Source of the DNA: Mycolicibacterium nivoides
Lineage (GTDB): Bacteria > Actinomycetota > Actinomycetes > Mycobacteriales > Mycobacteriaceae
Direction of reading: 5' to 3'
Length of the DNA stretch: 64,000 nt
Assembly: GCF_003855255.1 (NCBI RefSeq)
Contig: NZ_CP034072.1
Location: 2,069,238-2,133,237, forward strand
Positions 11,301 through 21,230 of this stretch are shown here, piece after piece (position 1 is the first letter of the stretch; every line of letters starts with the position of its first letter). The translations under genes and the position numbers were made by a program. The notes beneath the pieces were generated by a model that saw nothing but the letters and a program-made list of their open reading frames with translations, did not search any database and was not told the origin of the DNA.

Positions 11301-12740
11301 TGCCACCGAACCGAGCCGCTCCTCGGCGGTCTCACTGAACGCGATGTGAAAGCCCGCGTGGAATCGGTCATCGCCGGCAACGGTTGGTGCCCCGGTCGGC
11401 CGCGGATCGTCGTCGAGTGTGACGGCCACCTCGCGCAGCGGATGCTCCCAGCCGTCCAACAGCCGCTGGACGACGGCCAGCACCCGCAGTCCCAGGGCAC
11501 GCGGATCGAGCAGTCCCAGTGCCCCGTCGAGGGTTTCGACGAGCACTGTGAGCCGGCCGTGGGTGGGATGTGCGGCGATGGTGACCGGGAAGTGCGACAG
11601 GCTCTCCAGCGCCGACGGCCGCAGCACCGCTCCGCCGAGATCGAACTCGTCGCTGCCGACCAGCCCGCCGGGCGGGAAGTTCTCGTAGACCAGCAAGGTG
11701 TCGTACAGCTCGCCGATGCCGCCGAGCGAACGCAACTCGGTATGGCTGAGATAGCTGTGCTCACGCAGTTCGGCGGCTTCGCGCTGCAGGGCAAGGCACT
11801 GGCCGCCGACCGGCAGGCTGGGGTCGACCCGGACCCGCAGCGGCACCGTGTTGATGAACAGGCCGACCATCGACTCGACGCCCGCCAGCTCGTCCGGGCG
11901 CCCCGACACAGTGACGCCGTACACCACATCGGTGCGGTCGGTGAAGACGGAAAGAATTGTTGCCCAGGCCATCTGGAACAGGGTGTTGACGGTGACGCCG
12001 CGGCGACGGGCTGCCTCGAAGATCGCGGCGGACTGCTGTTCGTCGAGGTTCACCTCGGTGCGGGCAGGCAGGCCCGGCTGGGTCTCCCGCCCGGACAGCA
12101 CCGGAGACAGCAGTGTGGGCGCATCCAGGCCGTACAGATGGGCCTGCCACCGTGCCCGGCTGGCCTGCTGGTCGCGCCCGGCCAGCCAGCCGATGTAATC
12201 GCGATACGGGCGCACCGTGGACGGCAGCGCGGTGACGTCGCCCTTCGCCCCGTAGAGCGCCAGGAGCTCGCCCACGAAGACCGGCAGAGACCAGCCGTCG
12301 ATTGCGATGTGATGGGCGACGATCACCAGACGCCAATGCAGGCCCGGCTTTTCGATGAGCAGGAAACGGATCAGCGGCCCGCGTCCGAGGTCGAACCGCC
12401 GGGCGCGTTCTTCGGCCTCCAGAGTGACCGCCTGCGCTTCATCGGTCTGCACATGCCGCCAGGGCAGTTCGATGGCGGACGGGACCACCGCCACCGGGCG
12501 GCTCAGGTTTCCCTGGAAGAAGCTGGCCCGCAGGTTCGGATGACGCACCAGCATCGCCTCGGCGCAGGTCCTCAGCAGTTCCGGGTCCAGCGCCCCGTCG
12601 ACGTCAGCGGCCATCGCGATGACATACGGATCGGCTCCGTCGTCCCCCTCGGTCAGCCCGGCCAGGGAGTACAGCCCCTGCTGCAGTGGGCTGAGCGCCA
12701 GGACATCCTCGACGCCGGGCGGCGTTCCGGTTGTCGTCAT
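8304..12740 (-). CDS. mbtF: Mycobactin NRPS MbtF (C-A-PCP-C/E)
   Basis: This 1478-residue NRPS adds the second N6-hydroxylysine and probably performs terminal cyclisation. The order is: condensation domain (LSPLQQGLY start, intact HHIAIDGWS), adenylation domain (FTSGTTGKPKG; GDVVRRNP..), carrier domain with DLGLDSIVAL as the phosphopantetheine Ser site (about residue 1030), and a C-terminal condensation/epimerisation-like domain. In that last domain the HHxxxDG motif reads HVLALDP, so the second, catalytic His is Val. No thioesterase domain follows. The ATG overlaps the mbtE stop as ATGA; the upstream extension of the frame is discarded. Confidence 0.93.
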   Translation of the reverse strand: MTTTGTPPGVEDVLALSPLQQGLYSLAGLTEGDDGADPYVIAMAADVDGALDPELLRTCAEAMLVRHPNLRASFFQGNLSRPVAVVPSAIELPWRHVQTDEAQAVTLEAEERARRFDLGRGPLIRFLLIEKPGLHWRLVIVAHHIAIDGWSLPVFVGELLALYGAKGDVTALPSTVRPYRDYIGWLAGRDQQASRARWQAHLYGLDAPTLLSPVLSGRETQPGLPARTEVNLDEQQSAAIFEAARRRGVTVNTLFQMAWATILSVFTDRTDVVYGVTVSGRPDELAGVESMVGLFINTVPLRVRVDPSLPVGGQCLALQREAAELREHSYLSHTELRSLGGIGELYDTLLVYENFPPGGLVGSDEFDLGGAVLRPSALESLSHFPVTIAAHPTHGRLTVLVETLDGALGLLDPRALGLRVLAVVQRLLDGWEHPLREVAVTLDDDPRPTGAPTVAGDDRFHAGFHIAFSETAEERLGSVALSWDGGELSYRELDDAADRLAAELIRRGVGAETPVPIRLRRGPDYVVAMLAVLKAGAMIVPLDPAMPEERVAEILRQIGAARPAQLIVDDALLASAGSEPDADYRPAPVQPGQAAYIVFTSGTTGKPKGVIGTHQALRAYAADHAHHVLQPAAKRLGRPLRVAHAWSFTFDAAWQPLAALLDGHTVHIVSDEVQRDAEALVDTIGQFAIDMIDTTPSMFASLRAAGLLSRVPLAVLALGGEAIDTATWQGIQAECERTWMSAHNCYGPTETTVEAVVAAIADHEQPCIGHPTDSTAAYVLDRWLRPVPDGVYGELYLAGGQLTRGYLGRPGETAGRFVADPFTPGARMYRTGDVVRRNPQSGAIEFLGRSDDQVKIRGFRVEPGEVAATLHTHPGVRHAHVAVRQHRSGPRLVAYVVTDSAVAELRRMLTATLPRHLVPHHIVVVDEIPLTTNGKVDDAALAAVGTGGSAEGSEHPATETERVLAEVLAEVLGTPEGSGVDVTADFLDLGLDSIVALSVVQAVRRRGVALRARLMLDCATVRELAAAIDADAVAVEHADDAADERAGTSGPIPLLPNARWLYQYGDPRRLAQTEVFRLPAGITGAQLETLLRNVIDGHEVLRTRLDREAMALVAHPRREVLSEATGSGDLNAAVAEQAELSVQRMDPENGSMLDAVWLHHPQAEAGLLILTAHVLALDPASWRILVGELENAWHALASGRDPMPVREHTPLRQWSRLLTERAAELGTCGFWEQQFEGDDPDIGARRIDPATDRMADVTITMAFTDPELTARLLTGAVPVTDVLAAATARALTDWRRHRRQPTPAPLLALETHGRSDAVVSDHDEVDTGDTAGLLSMIYPLRLDADGARGVAAQVAAIPGDAIDYGLLRYLREDTAERLGTHRDPQVLLNYLGRIELDASDHALLQDRSLQTGVTPVPEPNVAVRHELTIMAAVIDRDGSAVLGTQWRSLPDILSADDVAALQAMWQDALREVLREVTQ

Positions 12741-15700
12741 GTCGAGATCCCCTGGTCCTGGCCCCAACCCGCGGTCAGCGCGGCCAGTTCGTCGGGCGAC
12801 AGGCCTGATGCGGACATCGGCTCATGGCGCACGTCGGCCGCCGCGGGGCCGTCGCCAGCCGCGTCGATCGCGGCAGCCAGGTCGGCCAGCCCGGGATGTT
12901 CGAACACCATGCGTGCCGTCATCGCCATACCGGCATCGCGCGCCCGCGCCGCGAGCTGCACGGCCAGGATGCTGTCGCCGCCGAGGGTGAAGAAGTCGTC
13001 GTACCGCCCCACCTCGGTGGCACCGAGAAGATCCACCAGCATCGCTGCCATCGTGTGCTCGGTCGGGGTGGCCGGCGGCTCGGACGGTGCTGAGGCGGTG
13101 ACTCGAGGACGGGTCAGAGTGGCCGGTTCGATGCCGTCGACCACGGTGAGCACGGCACCGGCGAACTCCTCGGGCAGCGCGGTCCGTGCGTTGTCCAGGA
13201 AGGTTTCCGTGCCAGCAACTCCGGGCTCGAGCACCACGTAGCCGGCCAATGTGATGGCGCCACGGCCGTCCCAATGTCTGGTCGCCGCGACCGCCACGCC
13301 GTCGAGCGCTTCCAGCGCGGCCTGCAGGCGGGGCTCACCGGTGATGATCGGCTCAAGCCGGCCGTCGGTGGTCCAGCGGCCCCGGTCCCCGGTGCGGTAC
13401 AGCAGTCCCTCCCCAAAAGGATTGGGCGCGAAGCGCTGTGCGGCAATCCCGACGGCAGCCCGGGCGGCCTCGTCCACCGCACCACCGGCGTAGTAGACGT
13501 CCCCGGTGACACCGATGGCCACCGGTTGACGCCACTCGTCGAGCAGGTAGACGCGGTCCGCACCCTCGGTCTGCGGCAGCCCGGCCGGCGGCACCGCCTT
13601 GCGGCTCCAGTCATCGACCAGCAGGTCGCGTTCGGCCGCATCCAGGACTGCGATATCGCGCACCGTCTGGTCGGCGTCGCCGGCGAAAGCCTCGGCGATG
13701 CGGTGCAGCCAGCCCACGAGACGCTGTGCGGTGGCCGCCTCGTAGAGCTCGGTGCGGTAGATGACGGTGGCCCGATATCCGGCGCCCGCTTCGGCGAAGA
13801 AGTTGAGCGACAGGTCGGCGTGGGCCACATCGAAGGTGGGTTCCAGTGCGGTGAAACGCGTTTCACCGTCAGCACCGGAGTCGATGACCTGCTCGGCCGG
13901 CAGGTCCTCACGCACGTGCACCACGACTCCGAACAGCGGGTTGCGCGCCAGCGAACGCACCGGGCTCACCGCGTCGACGACCCGGTCGAACGGCAGGTCC
14001 TGATGCTTGTAGGCGGCCAGCGCCATGTCACGGGAACGGCGCAGCACCTCGCGCAGGGTCGGGTTCCCAGACAGGTCGTTGCGCAGCACCACGATGTTGA
14101 TGAAGAACCCGATCAGCGCGTCGAGTTCGGGCGCGGTGCGCCCGGCCACCGGGGTACCCAGCGCGATGTCGCTGCCCTGACCGGCCTTGTGCAGAGCGAT
14201 GGCGACGGCCGCCTGCAACACCATGAACTCGGTGACTTCGAGTTCACGGCTGAGCTCGATGAGCTTGGCCCGCAGTGCCGCGTCAATGGTGAAGTCGAGT
14301 GCCTTGCCCTCACCGGTCGGAACCGGCGGCCTCGGGAAGTCGGGCTGCAGGCCGTTCTCGACGTCCGGCTCCCCCGACAGCCCCGCCAATTGCTTTGTCC
14401 AGTAGGCGCGTTGCTCCTCGACACGCTCCTCGGCGCCCGAGAGCACCTCGGCCTGCCAGGCCGCGAAGTCGGCATACTGCACGGGCAGCGCTGCCCATTC
14501 TGGCGCCTGTCCGGCCCGGCGGGCGTGGTAGGCGGTCAGCAGGTCGGTGAACAGCACTGTGCCCGACCAGTGATCGGCGGCGATGTGGTGCACGATCAGC
14601 GAGAGCACATGCGAGTCTGGGGTGGACAACATCGCGGCGCGGACCGGCCACTCGTTCTCCAGGTCGAAGCAGTGCCGCCGTTCGGCGTCGAGTTCGCTCT
14701 GCACCCAATCCTCGCCCGCGCCGTCGGCACGGCGCACCTCGACCGGAGCGGCGGGATGGACCACCTGATAAGGCACACCGTCGATTTCGCGATAGGTGGT
14801 GCGCAGGATCTCGTGGCGGGCGACCACATCGCTCACCGCGGTGGCCAGTGCCTCGACATCGCAGGGGCCGGTCAGTCGTGCGGCGAAGGGCACGTTGTTG
14901 ACCGGGTTGGGTCCGTCGATGCGGAACTGGAACCACTGCCGGTGCTGGGCCGCCGACATCTGCGCCGGGCGGTCATGGCTGGTGGCGACGATGGCAGGCA
15001 GGCCGGCACCCAGGCCCGATGCGCGCAGTTCGTCGACCTTGGCCGCCAAGCCCGCCACCGTGGCGTTCTCGAACACATCGGCCACGCCCAATTCGACACC
15101 GCAGCGAGTCCGTACCGCGGCAACCAGTTTGGTGGCCAGCAGCGAGTGACCGCCCAGATCGAAGAACGAGTCGTCCGCGCCGACGCCGTCCCGCTCGAGC
15201 AACTCGCCGAACAGCGCGACGATCTCGTGTTCGGTTTCGGTGTCCGGCGCGCGGAATTCGGTGGCCGAGCGGATCTCCGGCTCCGGCAGGGCCCGGCGAT
15301 CGATCTTGCCGTGCGCGGTGATCGGGATCTCGGCCAGCTCGACGAACGCCGCCGGGATCATGTACTCGGGCAGCGCGGCGGTCACCCTGGCGCGGATGCG
15401 GTCGATCTCCACCTGTTCGGCATCGGCGGCCGGCGTGATGTAGGCGACCAGGCTCTTGCCCAGCGACGGCAGGTCGCTGACCACCACCACGGCCTGCCCC
15501 ACCGACGGGTCGACGGAGATGGCCGCGGAGACCTCGCCCAGTTCGATTCGGAAGCCACGGACCTTGACCTGCTCGTCGGCACGGCCGACGAATTCGATGT
15601 CACCGTCGGCGTTGCGCCGGGCCAGGTCACCCGACCGGTACATCCGGCCGCCGGGATTGAACGGATCGGCGACGAACCGCTCCGCGGTGAGTCGCGGGCG

Positions 15701-18205
15701 GTCGTGATAGCCGTGCGCGACGTGTGTTCCGCCGATGTAGATCTCACCGATCACCCCGGCCGGGACCGGCTGCAACGCATCGTCGAGCAGGTGGATCGTG
15801 GTGTTGATCTTCGGCGTGCCGATCGGCACGATCCGTGCGCCCTGCTTGCCCTCCACCTTGTACCGGGTGCAGTTGAGCACCGTTTCGGTGGGCCCGTAGA
15901 AGTTGTGCAGCAGGGAGTCGAACGTGGCGAGGAACTTGTCGGCGATCTCCCCGGGCAGCGCCTCGCCACCGATCGGCACGCGCTGCAGCGTGCGCCATTC
16001 GTTGACACCGGGCAGCGACAGGAACAGCCCGAGCAGCGACGGGACGAAGTGCATCGAGGTGATGCCTTCGTCGCGCAGCAGATCGGTGAGGTATCCGATG
16101 TCGCCCAGGCCGCCCGGCTTCGGGATCACCAGGCGCGCACCGGCGGCGAGCATGCCGAAGATCTCGCCGATCGACACGTCGAAGCTCTGCGAGGCCACCT
16201 GCAGCAGGCGTTCGTCCTCGGTGACCTGGTAATCGCCGCCGAACCAGACGAAGTACTCCGCGATCGGCCGGTGCGGCACCGGCACGCCCTTGGGCAGGCC
16301 GGTGGATCCCGACGTGTAGATCAGATACGCGGTGTTGTCCGGGCGCAGCGGCCGGACCCGCTCGGCGTCGGTCGGATCCGTGGCCGGATAGTTCTCCAGG
16401 CCGTCGACCGGCTCGCGCAGAACGATTTTCGGATCGGAGTCCTCGAGAATGTAGGTGAGCCGGTCCTCGGGATAGGTCGGGTCGACCGGCAGGTACACCG
16501 CACCGGCCTTGACGATGCCCAGCGCCGTGATGACCAGTTCTGGGGACTTCTCCAGCAGCACCGCCACCCGGTCCTCGGTACCGATGCCCTGCCCGATCAG
16601 CCAGTGCGCCAACCGGTTCGCCGACTCGTTGATCTCGCGGTAGGTGTAGTGGCGGCCCTCGTAGACCACCGCGACGGCGGCGGGGGTACGGGCGGCCTGC
16701 TCGGTGACCAGCGCAGCCAACGTGGTGGCCGGCGTCTCGAACTGCTCACCGGTGGACACCGCGCGCACCCATTCGGCGTCCTCGGGGGTGAACAGGTCCA
16801 GCCGCGACAGCGGCCGGCCGGGCTCGGCGAGCGCGCCGTCCAGCAGCACGACGAAGTGCCGCAGCATCTGTGCGGCAAGCTCGGCATCCATCACCTCGGT
16901 GAGATGCTCGGCCTCCACCACCGCACCGGCTGCGTCGAGTTCGACCATGAAACCCAGTGGCAGCTGGGTGTGCTGGCCGCGCAGGTCGGCACGCTCGCTC
17001 GTCACGCCCTCCGGGGCGAAACCGCCACCGTCGGGCTCGCGGAACCCGAAACTCACCCGGGTCATCCGCTCTGCCCCGTGGCGGCGGTCCGGGTTGAGCT
17101 CGGCCACCACGCGGTCGAGGTTGACCCGTTGATGCGCGAAGGCACCGATGGCGATGTCCCGGGTGGCCGCGACGAGATCCCGGAACCCGGCCGAGCCCTG
17201 CGGTCGCAGCCGCATCGCCACGGTGTTGCCGTAATAGCCGATGGTTTCGTCGGTGTCGCGGTTGAGCACCGGGGTGGCGATCAGGAAATCGTCGGCATGG
17301 GTGTAGCGGTGGATGAGTGCGCCGAAGGCCGCCAGTAGGACCATGTACGGCGTGGCACCGGTTTCGCGGGCGAGCGCCGATACGCGGGCAACCGTCTCGG
17401 CGGACAACCGCACCGCGCTGCGCTGGGACCGAAAACCGTTGGGAACCACCGACCCCGACGGACCGGGCAACTCCAGCGGCTCCGGTGGGTTCGCCAGCAC
17501 CTCACGCCAGTACGCCAGGTCCTCGCCGCCGTCCCCGGCGGCGGCCACCGTCACACGCGGCGTCTCGGCAAGCTGCGCCCCGGAATAGGCCCGGGTCAAG
17601 TCGGCGAAGAAGACCCGCCACGACCCGTCGTCCCAGGCGATGTGGTGCGCGACGAGCAGCATCACGTGTTCGGCGGGCCCGGTCTTGATCAGCGAGATCC
17701 GTAGCGGGGAGTCGCTGCTCAGATCGAAGGCCGTGCCGAACTCGCGCTGCGCCAGCACCTCCAGCCGCAGCTTGCGGGCCCGCTCGGATTTGTCGGACAG
17801 ATCGTGGACCGTCCAGCCCGGGGTCAGGTCATCGTGGACCGTCGCGGTGGGCTCGCCGTTCTCGTCGGCCCGATAGGTGGTGCGCAGGATCGGGTGCCGG
17901 CGTGCCACCGCATTCAGGGCATCGTGCAGCCGCTCGGCGTCGATCACCCCACTGAGCCGGTAGGACAGGCAGATGTTGAGCAGTACCCCGCTCGGGTCGA
18001 ATCCCTGCACGAACCACATCCGGCGTTGCCCGTCCGACAGCACGGTCGGATCGACCGGCGAGCTTTCGCTGCCCGCGGCGGCTTGCCCTGATTCCGCACC
18101 CGACGCCGAGGCCAGGCCCCGTTCGGCAAGCCTGCGCCGCATCAGCTCCAGACGCTCATCGGAGGTGCGGGGGGCTGCCGAGTCGGCACTAACCATGTCA
18201 GTCAC
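12737..18205 (-). CDS. mbtE: Mycobactin NRPS MbtE (C-A-PCP-C-partial A-PCP)
   Basis: This 1822-residue NRPS incorporates the first N6-acyl-N6-hydroxylysine. Domains in order: C1 (HHIAWDDGSW), A (YTSGSTGLPKGVP; MYRSGDLAR; VKVRGFRIELGEV), PCP1 (FFDLGGHSLLATKL), C2 (HHIAADHWS), then about 165 residues (about 1550-1715), and PCP2 (FFTLGGDSILAVQL). The 165-residue stretch keeps only late adenylation motifs (GDVYYAGG, LLYRTGDRGRW) and lacks the ATP-binding core. The GTG start lies 8 bases inside mbtD; an ATG nine bases downstream is the alternative. It sits between mbtD and mbtF in the operon. Confidence 0.92.
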   Translation of the reverse strand: MTDMVSADSAAPRTSDERLELMRRRLAERGLASASGAESGQAAAGSESSPVDPTVLSDGQRRMWFVQGFDPSGVLLNICLSYRLSGVIDAERLHDALNAVARRHPILRTTYRADENGEPTATVHDDLTPGWTVHDLSDKSERARKLRLEVLAQREFGTAFDLSSDSPLRISLIKTGPAEHVMLLVAHHIAWDDGSWRVFFADLTRAYSGAQLAETPRVTVAAAGDGGEDLAYWREVLANPPEPLELPGPSGSVVPNGFRSQRSAVRLSAETVARVSALARETGATPYMVLLAAFGALIHRYTHADDFLIATPVLNRDTDETIGYYGNTVAMRLRPQGSAGFRDLVAATRDIAIGAFAHQRVNLDRVVAELNPDRRHGAERMTRVSFGFREPDGGGFAPEGVTSERADLRGQHTQLPLGFMVELDAAGAVVEAEHLTEVMDAELAAQMLRHFVVLLDGALAEPGRPLSRLDLFTPEDAEWVRAVSTGEQFETPATTLAALVTEQAARTPAAVAVVYEGRHYTYREINESANRLAHWLIGQGIGTEDRVAVLLEKSPELVITALGIVKAGAVYLPVDPTYPEDRLTYILEDSDPKIVLREPVDGLENYPATDPTDAERVRPLRPDNTAYLIYTSGSTGLPKGVPVPHRPIAEYFVWFGGDYQVTEDERLLQVASQSFDVSIGEIFGMLAAGARLVIPKPGGLGDIGYLTDLLRDEGITSMHFVPSLLGLFLSLPGVNEWRTLQRVPIGGEALPGEIADKFLATFDSLLHNFYGPTETVLNCTRYKVEGKQGARIVPIGTPKINTTIHLLDDALQPVPAGVIGEIYIGGTHVAHGYHDRPRLTAERFVADPFNPGGRMYRSGDLARRNADGDIEFVGRADEQVKVRGFRIELGEVSAAISVDPSVGQAVVVVSDLPSLGKSLVAYITPAADAEQVEIDRIRARVTAALPEYMIPAAFVELAEIPITAHGKIDRRALPEPEIRSATEFRAPDTETEHEIVALFGELLERDGVGADDSFFDLGGHSLLATKLVAAVRTRCGVELGVADVFENATVAGLAAKVDELRASGLGAGLPAIVATSHDRPAQMSAAQHRQWFQFRIDGPNPVNNVPFAARLTGPCDVEALATAVSDVVARHEILRTTYREIDGVPYQVVHPAAPVEVRRADGAGEDWVQSELDAERRHCFDLENEWPVRAAMLSTPDSHVLSLIVHHIAADHWSGTVLFTDLLTAYHARRAGQAPEWAALPVQYADFAAWQAEVLSGAEERVEEQRAYWTKQLAGLSGEPDVENGLQPDFPRPPVPTGEGKALDFTIDAALRAKLIELSRELEVTEFMVLQAAVAIALHKAGQGSDIALGTPVAGRTAPELDALIGFFINIVVLRNDLSGNPTLREVLRRSRDMALAAYKHQDLPFDRVVDAVSPVRSLARNPLFGVVVHVREDLPAEQVIDSGADGETRFTALEPTFDVAHADLSLNFFAEAGAGYRATVIYRTELYEAATAQRLVGWLHRIAEAFAGDADQTVRDIAVLDAAERDLLVDDWSRKAVPPAGLPQTEGADRVYLLDEWRQPVAIGVTGDVYYAGGAVDEAARAAVGIAAQRFAPNPFGEGLLYRTGDRGRWTTDGRLEPIITGEPRLQAALEALDGVAVAATRHWDGRGAITLAGYVVLEPGVAGTETFLDNARTALPEEFAGAVLTVVDGIEPATLTRPRVTASAPSEPPATPTEHTMAAMLVDLLGATEVGRYDDFFTLGGDSILAVQLAARARDAGMAMTARMVFEHPGLADLAAAIDAAGDGPAAADVRHEPMSASGLSPDELAALTAGWGQDQGIST

Positions 18206-21200
18206 GCGAAAATGCTTCCTTTTCAGGTCTTTCCAAATGCCCGATCAATTCGGCGGCGGTGGCGCCACCGAGGATGGTGGCCAGCGGCACTGATCGGCCG
18301 GTGGCCTTCTTGAGCTTCTTGCGCAGATCGATCGCCAACAGAGAGTCGACTCCGAGATCCAGTAACGACGTGTCGAAATCAAGTGCGGTGGTGTCGGTCA
18401 GCTTCAGCACCGACCCCAGTGCGATCCGCATCGCGCCCGTGGCGTCAGCCGCATCGCTGTCCGCCGCCTCGGGGGTGTCACCGAGGGCCGCAACGGCACG
18501 TTCTTCGGTGTCGCCGAGAAACGTCCGCAGCCGGTCGGCGTCGGCGGTGAACACCAGCGGATCGGCCGGGTAGTCCCGCAGCCCGGCCTCGACCGCAAGG
18601 TCGGGCGCCATGGCCCGCAGCCCGGACTTCTCCACCCTGCTGACCTCAGCCGAGTCGATGATGCCGTCGCCTTGCCACAGTCCCCACCGCACCGCGGTGC
18701 AGTGCCGGCCCTCGGCCTTCAGTTGCCCGCCGAGCGCGTCCAGCAGCCGGTTGGCCGCTGAATAGGCGGCGTGGCCGTATCCGCCCCACAGGCCGGATAC
18801 CGAGGAACACAACACGATCCGGGCATCCGGGCGCAGCGGCCATGCCATCGTCAGGTTGGCCAGGCCGCTGACCTTGGCCGCGAACGTATCCCGCACCGTC
18901 GCGCCGGTCAGCTCGCCGCCGGGGGCGAGGGTGGCTGATGCGGCCGCGTGGATCACCAGCGATGCCGGGCCGACCGCCAGCTCGGCGATGGTTGCCGCGA
19001 TCTGCGCCGGGTCCGTGAGATCGCATCGGGGCGCGAGGATCTCGGCCCCGTCGGCGGACAGTGCGGCCACCTGCTGATCGTCGAGTCCACTGCGGCTGAG
19101 CAGCACGATACGTCGCGCCCCCTGCTCGACCAGGTGGCGGGCATAGTGCAGACCCACCGCGCCGGCGCCGCCGGTGATGACCACCTCGTCGAAGATCCCC
19201 GACTCCGCAGTCCACGACCGGACCTCTGAGGTGTCGTCGCGCATCCCCCGCTGCCAGAGGGTCGGCCCGGACCCGTTGTCCCGCAGGGCGATATCGCGCG
19301 CGGTCGTCAGCATCGCGGTGACGGCCGCGGTTGCGGCGGCCGTGCCGAGGGTTCCAGGCGACAGGTCCAGATGCCGGAACGTCTGGTCGGGATGTTCGTA
19401 GCCCAGGCTGCGGTGCATCGCGGCCAGCGCCGCAGCCTCGGGTCGCGATGAGTCGTCGCCGGGGAGCTGCTCCCCGCCGACGGTGACCAGCCACACGTCG
19501 CGGGTCTCGGCGGCGATCGCCCCGGCATAGCCCAGCAGTCCGTCATCGATGCGGCGGCTCAAGGTTTCTGCCGCGGTCACGGTGTCGACCTCGTCGGACA
19601 CCGGCGCGACCACGACCAGTAGGTCGGCGTCGGCGGGTGCGGCAGCGGTGGTCTCGGTGATCTCCTCGATCGCGCGGCCCAACGCGCCCGCCGATCCCTG
19701 CCCGGCAGCCAGGTCCAGCACCGCGACGCGGCGCTGGCCGGCCGGTACGTTGAGCGGGGGCACCTTCTCCCAGTGCTCCACACCCACCGTCACACCGGCG
19801 ACCGGAGGTAGCGGTTGCGGTGTCGCCCAGAGATGTTCGGTCCGCATCGGCGCGAACGGGAAGTCGCGAAGCGATGTGGCGCCGTGGTTCGGGAGGTCGC
19901 CCCAGCGATAGCCGGTGTCGGCCATCGCCACCGAGACGATGTTGGCACTGAGCCGTTCGGTGATCGGTTCGTCGCGCCGGCCCGATCCCACCATCACCAC
20001 CGGACCACCGGTGAGTTCGGCCGCGTCGTCGAGCAGATCCCCCATGGCGAACAGCAGCGCCGGATGCGCGGAGAGTTCCACGAAGATCCGGGCGCCGCGC
20101 CGGGCCGCGGTCTCGATGGCCCGGTCGAAGCGCACGGTGCTGCGCAGATTCGTGTACCAGTAGTCGGCGAAACCGGTGCCTGCCTCGACCACATCAGCGG
20201 TGGCCGAGCCGATGAACTGCACCGGCGACTCACTGAATTGCGCTGCGGGAAGCATCGATTCCAGATCGGCGCGAGCCGAGTCGAGCGCGGTGGTGTGCGC
20301 CGGGAACCACATCTCGATTTCCTTGGCGAACGATCCGCGGCCGGACACAGCGGCCACCGCCGCGGCCACCGCATCGGTATCCCCAGACACCGCGACCGAT
20401 GACCGTGAGTTCACCACCGACAGTTCGAGCCAGCCCGGTGTGTCGGCAACGACTTTCGACGCTTCGTCGGGCGTGATCCCGAGCACCGCGACCCGGTAGG
20501 GGCCCGTCAGACGGTCGAGGACGGTCGCGCGGGCGACCACCACGGCCACGGCCTCCGGCAGGCTGATGCTGCCCGCCACGTAGGCCGCCCCGATCTCACC
20601 CAGGCTGTGGCCCACGGTGATATCGGGCAGCACGCCACAGGAACGCCACACCCGGGCCAGCGCCACACCGTGGACGAACTGGGCACCCTGAATCTGCACC
20701 TGAGAGAAATCGTTGGTGACCGCACCCGAATCCGGATCGGCCAGTAGGTAATCCAGTGGGGAGGCCGCACCGGCAGTATCGAACTCGGCCGCGCACTTGT
20801 CGACCTCGGCCCGGTAGACCGGCAGCCGGTCGTAGGCCTGCACACCCATCGATGGCCACTGGCTGCCCTGACCCGGGAACACGAACGCGATGCGCGCACT
20901 CGACCCCGGTGCCGCAGACCCGCCCTGTACCCGGGTGACCAGCGGATGATCCGCGTCCTCGGTGAGAGCACGCAGACCCGCGGCAAGTTCGTCACGATCG
21001 GTGGCCCGGACCACAGCGCGGTGACGGCGCAGGCGCCGCGTGGACAGCAGGGTGGCGGCGACGTCGCCGGCGTTCACCTCGGGACGCGAATCCAGATAGC
21101 GCAGGATGGCGGCGGCATCGGTGCCGATCAGGTCCTCTGCGTGCGCGCTGAGCAGGACGGGTGTGCGCCCGTCGGGGAGACAATCGACTTCGGACCCAGG

Positions 21201-21230
21201 AAGCACGATTCGCTCGCAAGCTTCGCTCAT
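18198..21230 (-). CDS. mbtD: Mycobactin PKS MbtD (AT-KR-ACP)
   Basis: This 1010-residue polyketide synthase subunit lacks a ketosynthase and works with MbtC to make the beta-hydroxy acid unit of mycobactin. An acyltransferase comes first (FPGQGSQWPSMG near residue 120, active-site GHSLGEIGAA near 215). A ketoreductase follows (VVITGGAGAVGLHYARHL) and a C-terminal ACP (SLLDLGVDSLLAIDL). The ATG is chosen from the ATGA overlap with the mbtC stop; about 330 residues of upstream open frame are shadow. The size matches M. tuberculosis MbtD. Confidence 0.93.
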   Translation of the reverse strand: MSEACERIVLPGSEVDCLPDGRTPVLLSAHAEDLIGTDAAAILRYLDSRPEVNAGDVAATLLSTRRLRRHRAVVRATDRDELAAGLRALTEDADHPLVTRVQGGSAAPGSSARIAFVFPGQGSQWPSMGVQAYDRLPVYRAEVDKCAAEFDTAGAASPLDYLLADPDSGAVTNDFSQVQIQGAQFVHGVALARVWRSCGVLPDITVGHSLGEIGAAYVAGSISLPEAVAVVVARATVLDRLTGPYRVAVLGITPDEASKVVADTPGWLELSVVNSRSSVAVSGDTDAVAAAVAAVSGRGSFAKEIEMWFPAHTTALDSARADLESMLPAAQFSESPVQFIGSATADVVEAGTGFADYWYTNLRSTVRFDRAIETAARRGARIFVELSAHPALLFAMGDLLDDAAELTGGPVVMVGSGRRDEPITERLSANIVSVAMADTGYRWGDLPNHGATSLRDFPFAPMRTEHLWATPQPLPPVAGVTVGVEHWEKVPPLNVPAGQRRVAVLDLAAGQGSAGALGRAIEEITETTAAAPADADLLVVVAPVSDEVDTVTAAETLSRRIDDGLLGYAGAIAAETRDVWLVTVGGEQLPGDDSSRPEAAALAAMHRSLGYEHPDQTFRHLDLSPGTLGTAAATAAVTAMLTTARDIALRDNGSGPTLWQRGMRDDTSEVRSWTAESGIFDEVVITGGAGAVGLHYARHLVEQGARRIVLLSRSGLDDQQVAALSADGAEILAPRCDLTDPAQIAATIAELAVGPASLVIHAAASATLAPGGELTGATVRDTFAAKVSGLANLTMAWPLRPDARIVLCSSVSGLWGGYGHAAYSAANRLLDALGGQLKAEGRHCTAVRWGLWQGDGIIDSAEVSRVEKSGLRAMAPDLAVEAGLRDYPADPLVFTADADRLRTFLGDTEERAVAALGDTPEAADSDAADATGAMRIALGSVLKLTDTTALDFDTSLLDLGVDSLLAIDLRKKLKKATGRSVPLATILGGATAAELIGHLERPEKEAFSRD

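Noticed and set aside
9222..17338. Two very long plus-strand open frames (over 1300 codons each) opposite mbtF and mbtE
   Set aside because: They are antisense to intact NRPS domains, have no recognisable motif and low-complexity composition, and arise from strong third-position GC bias.
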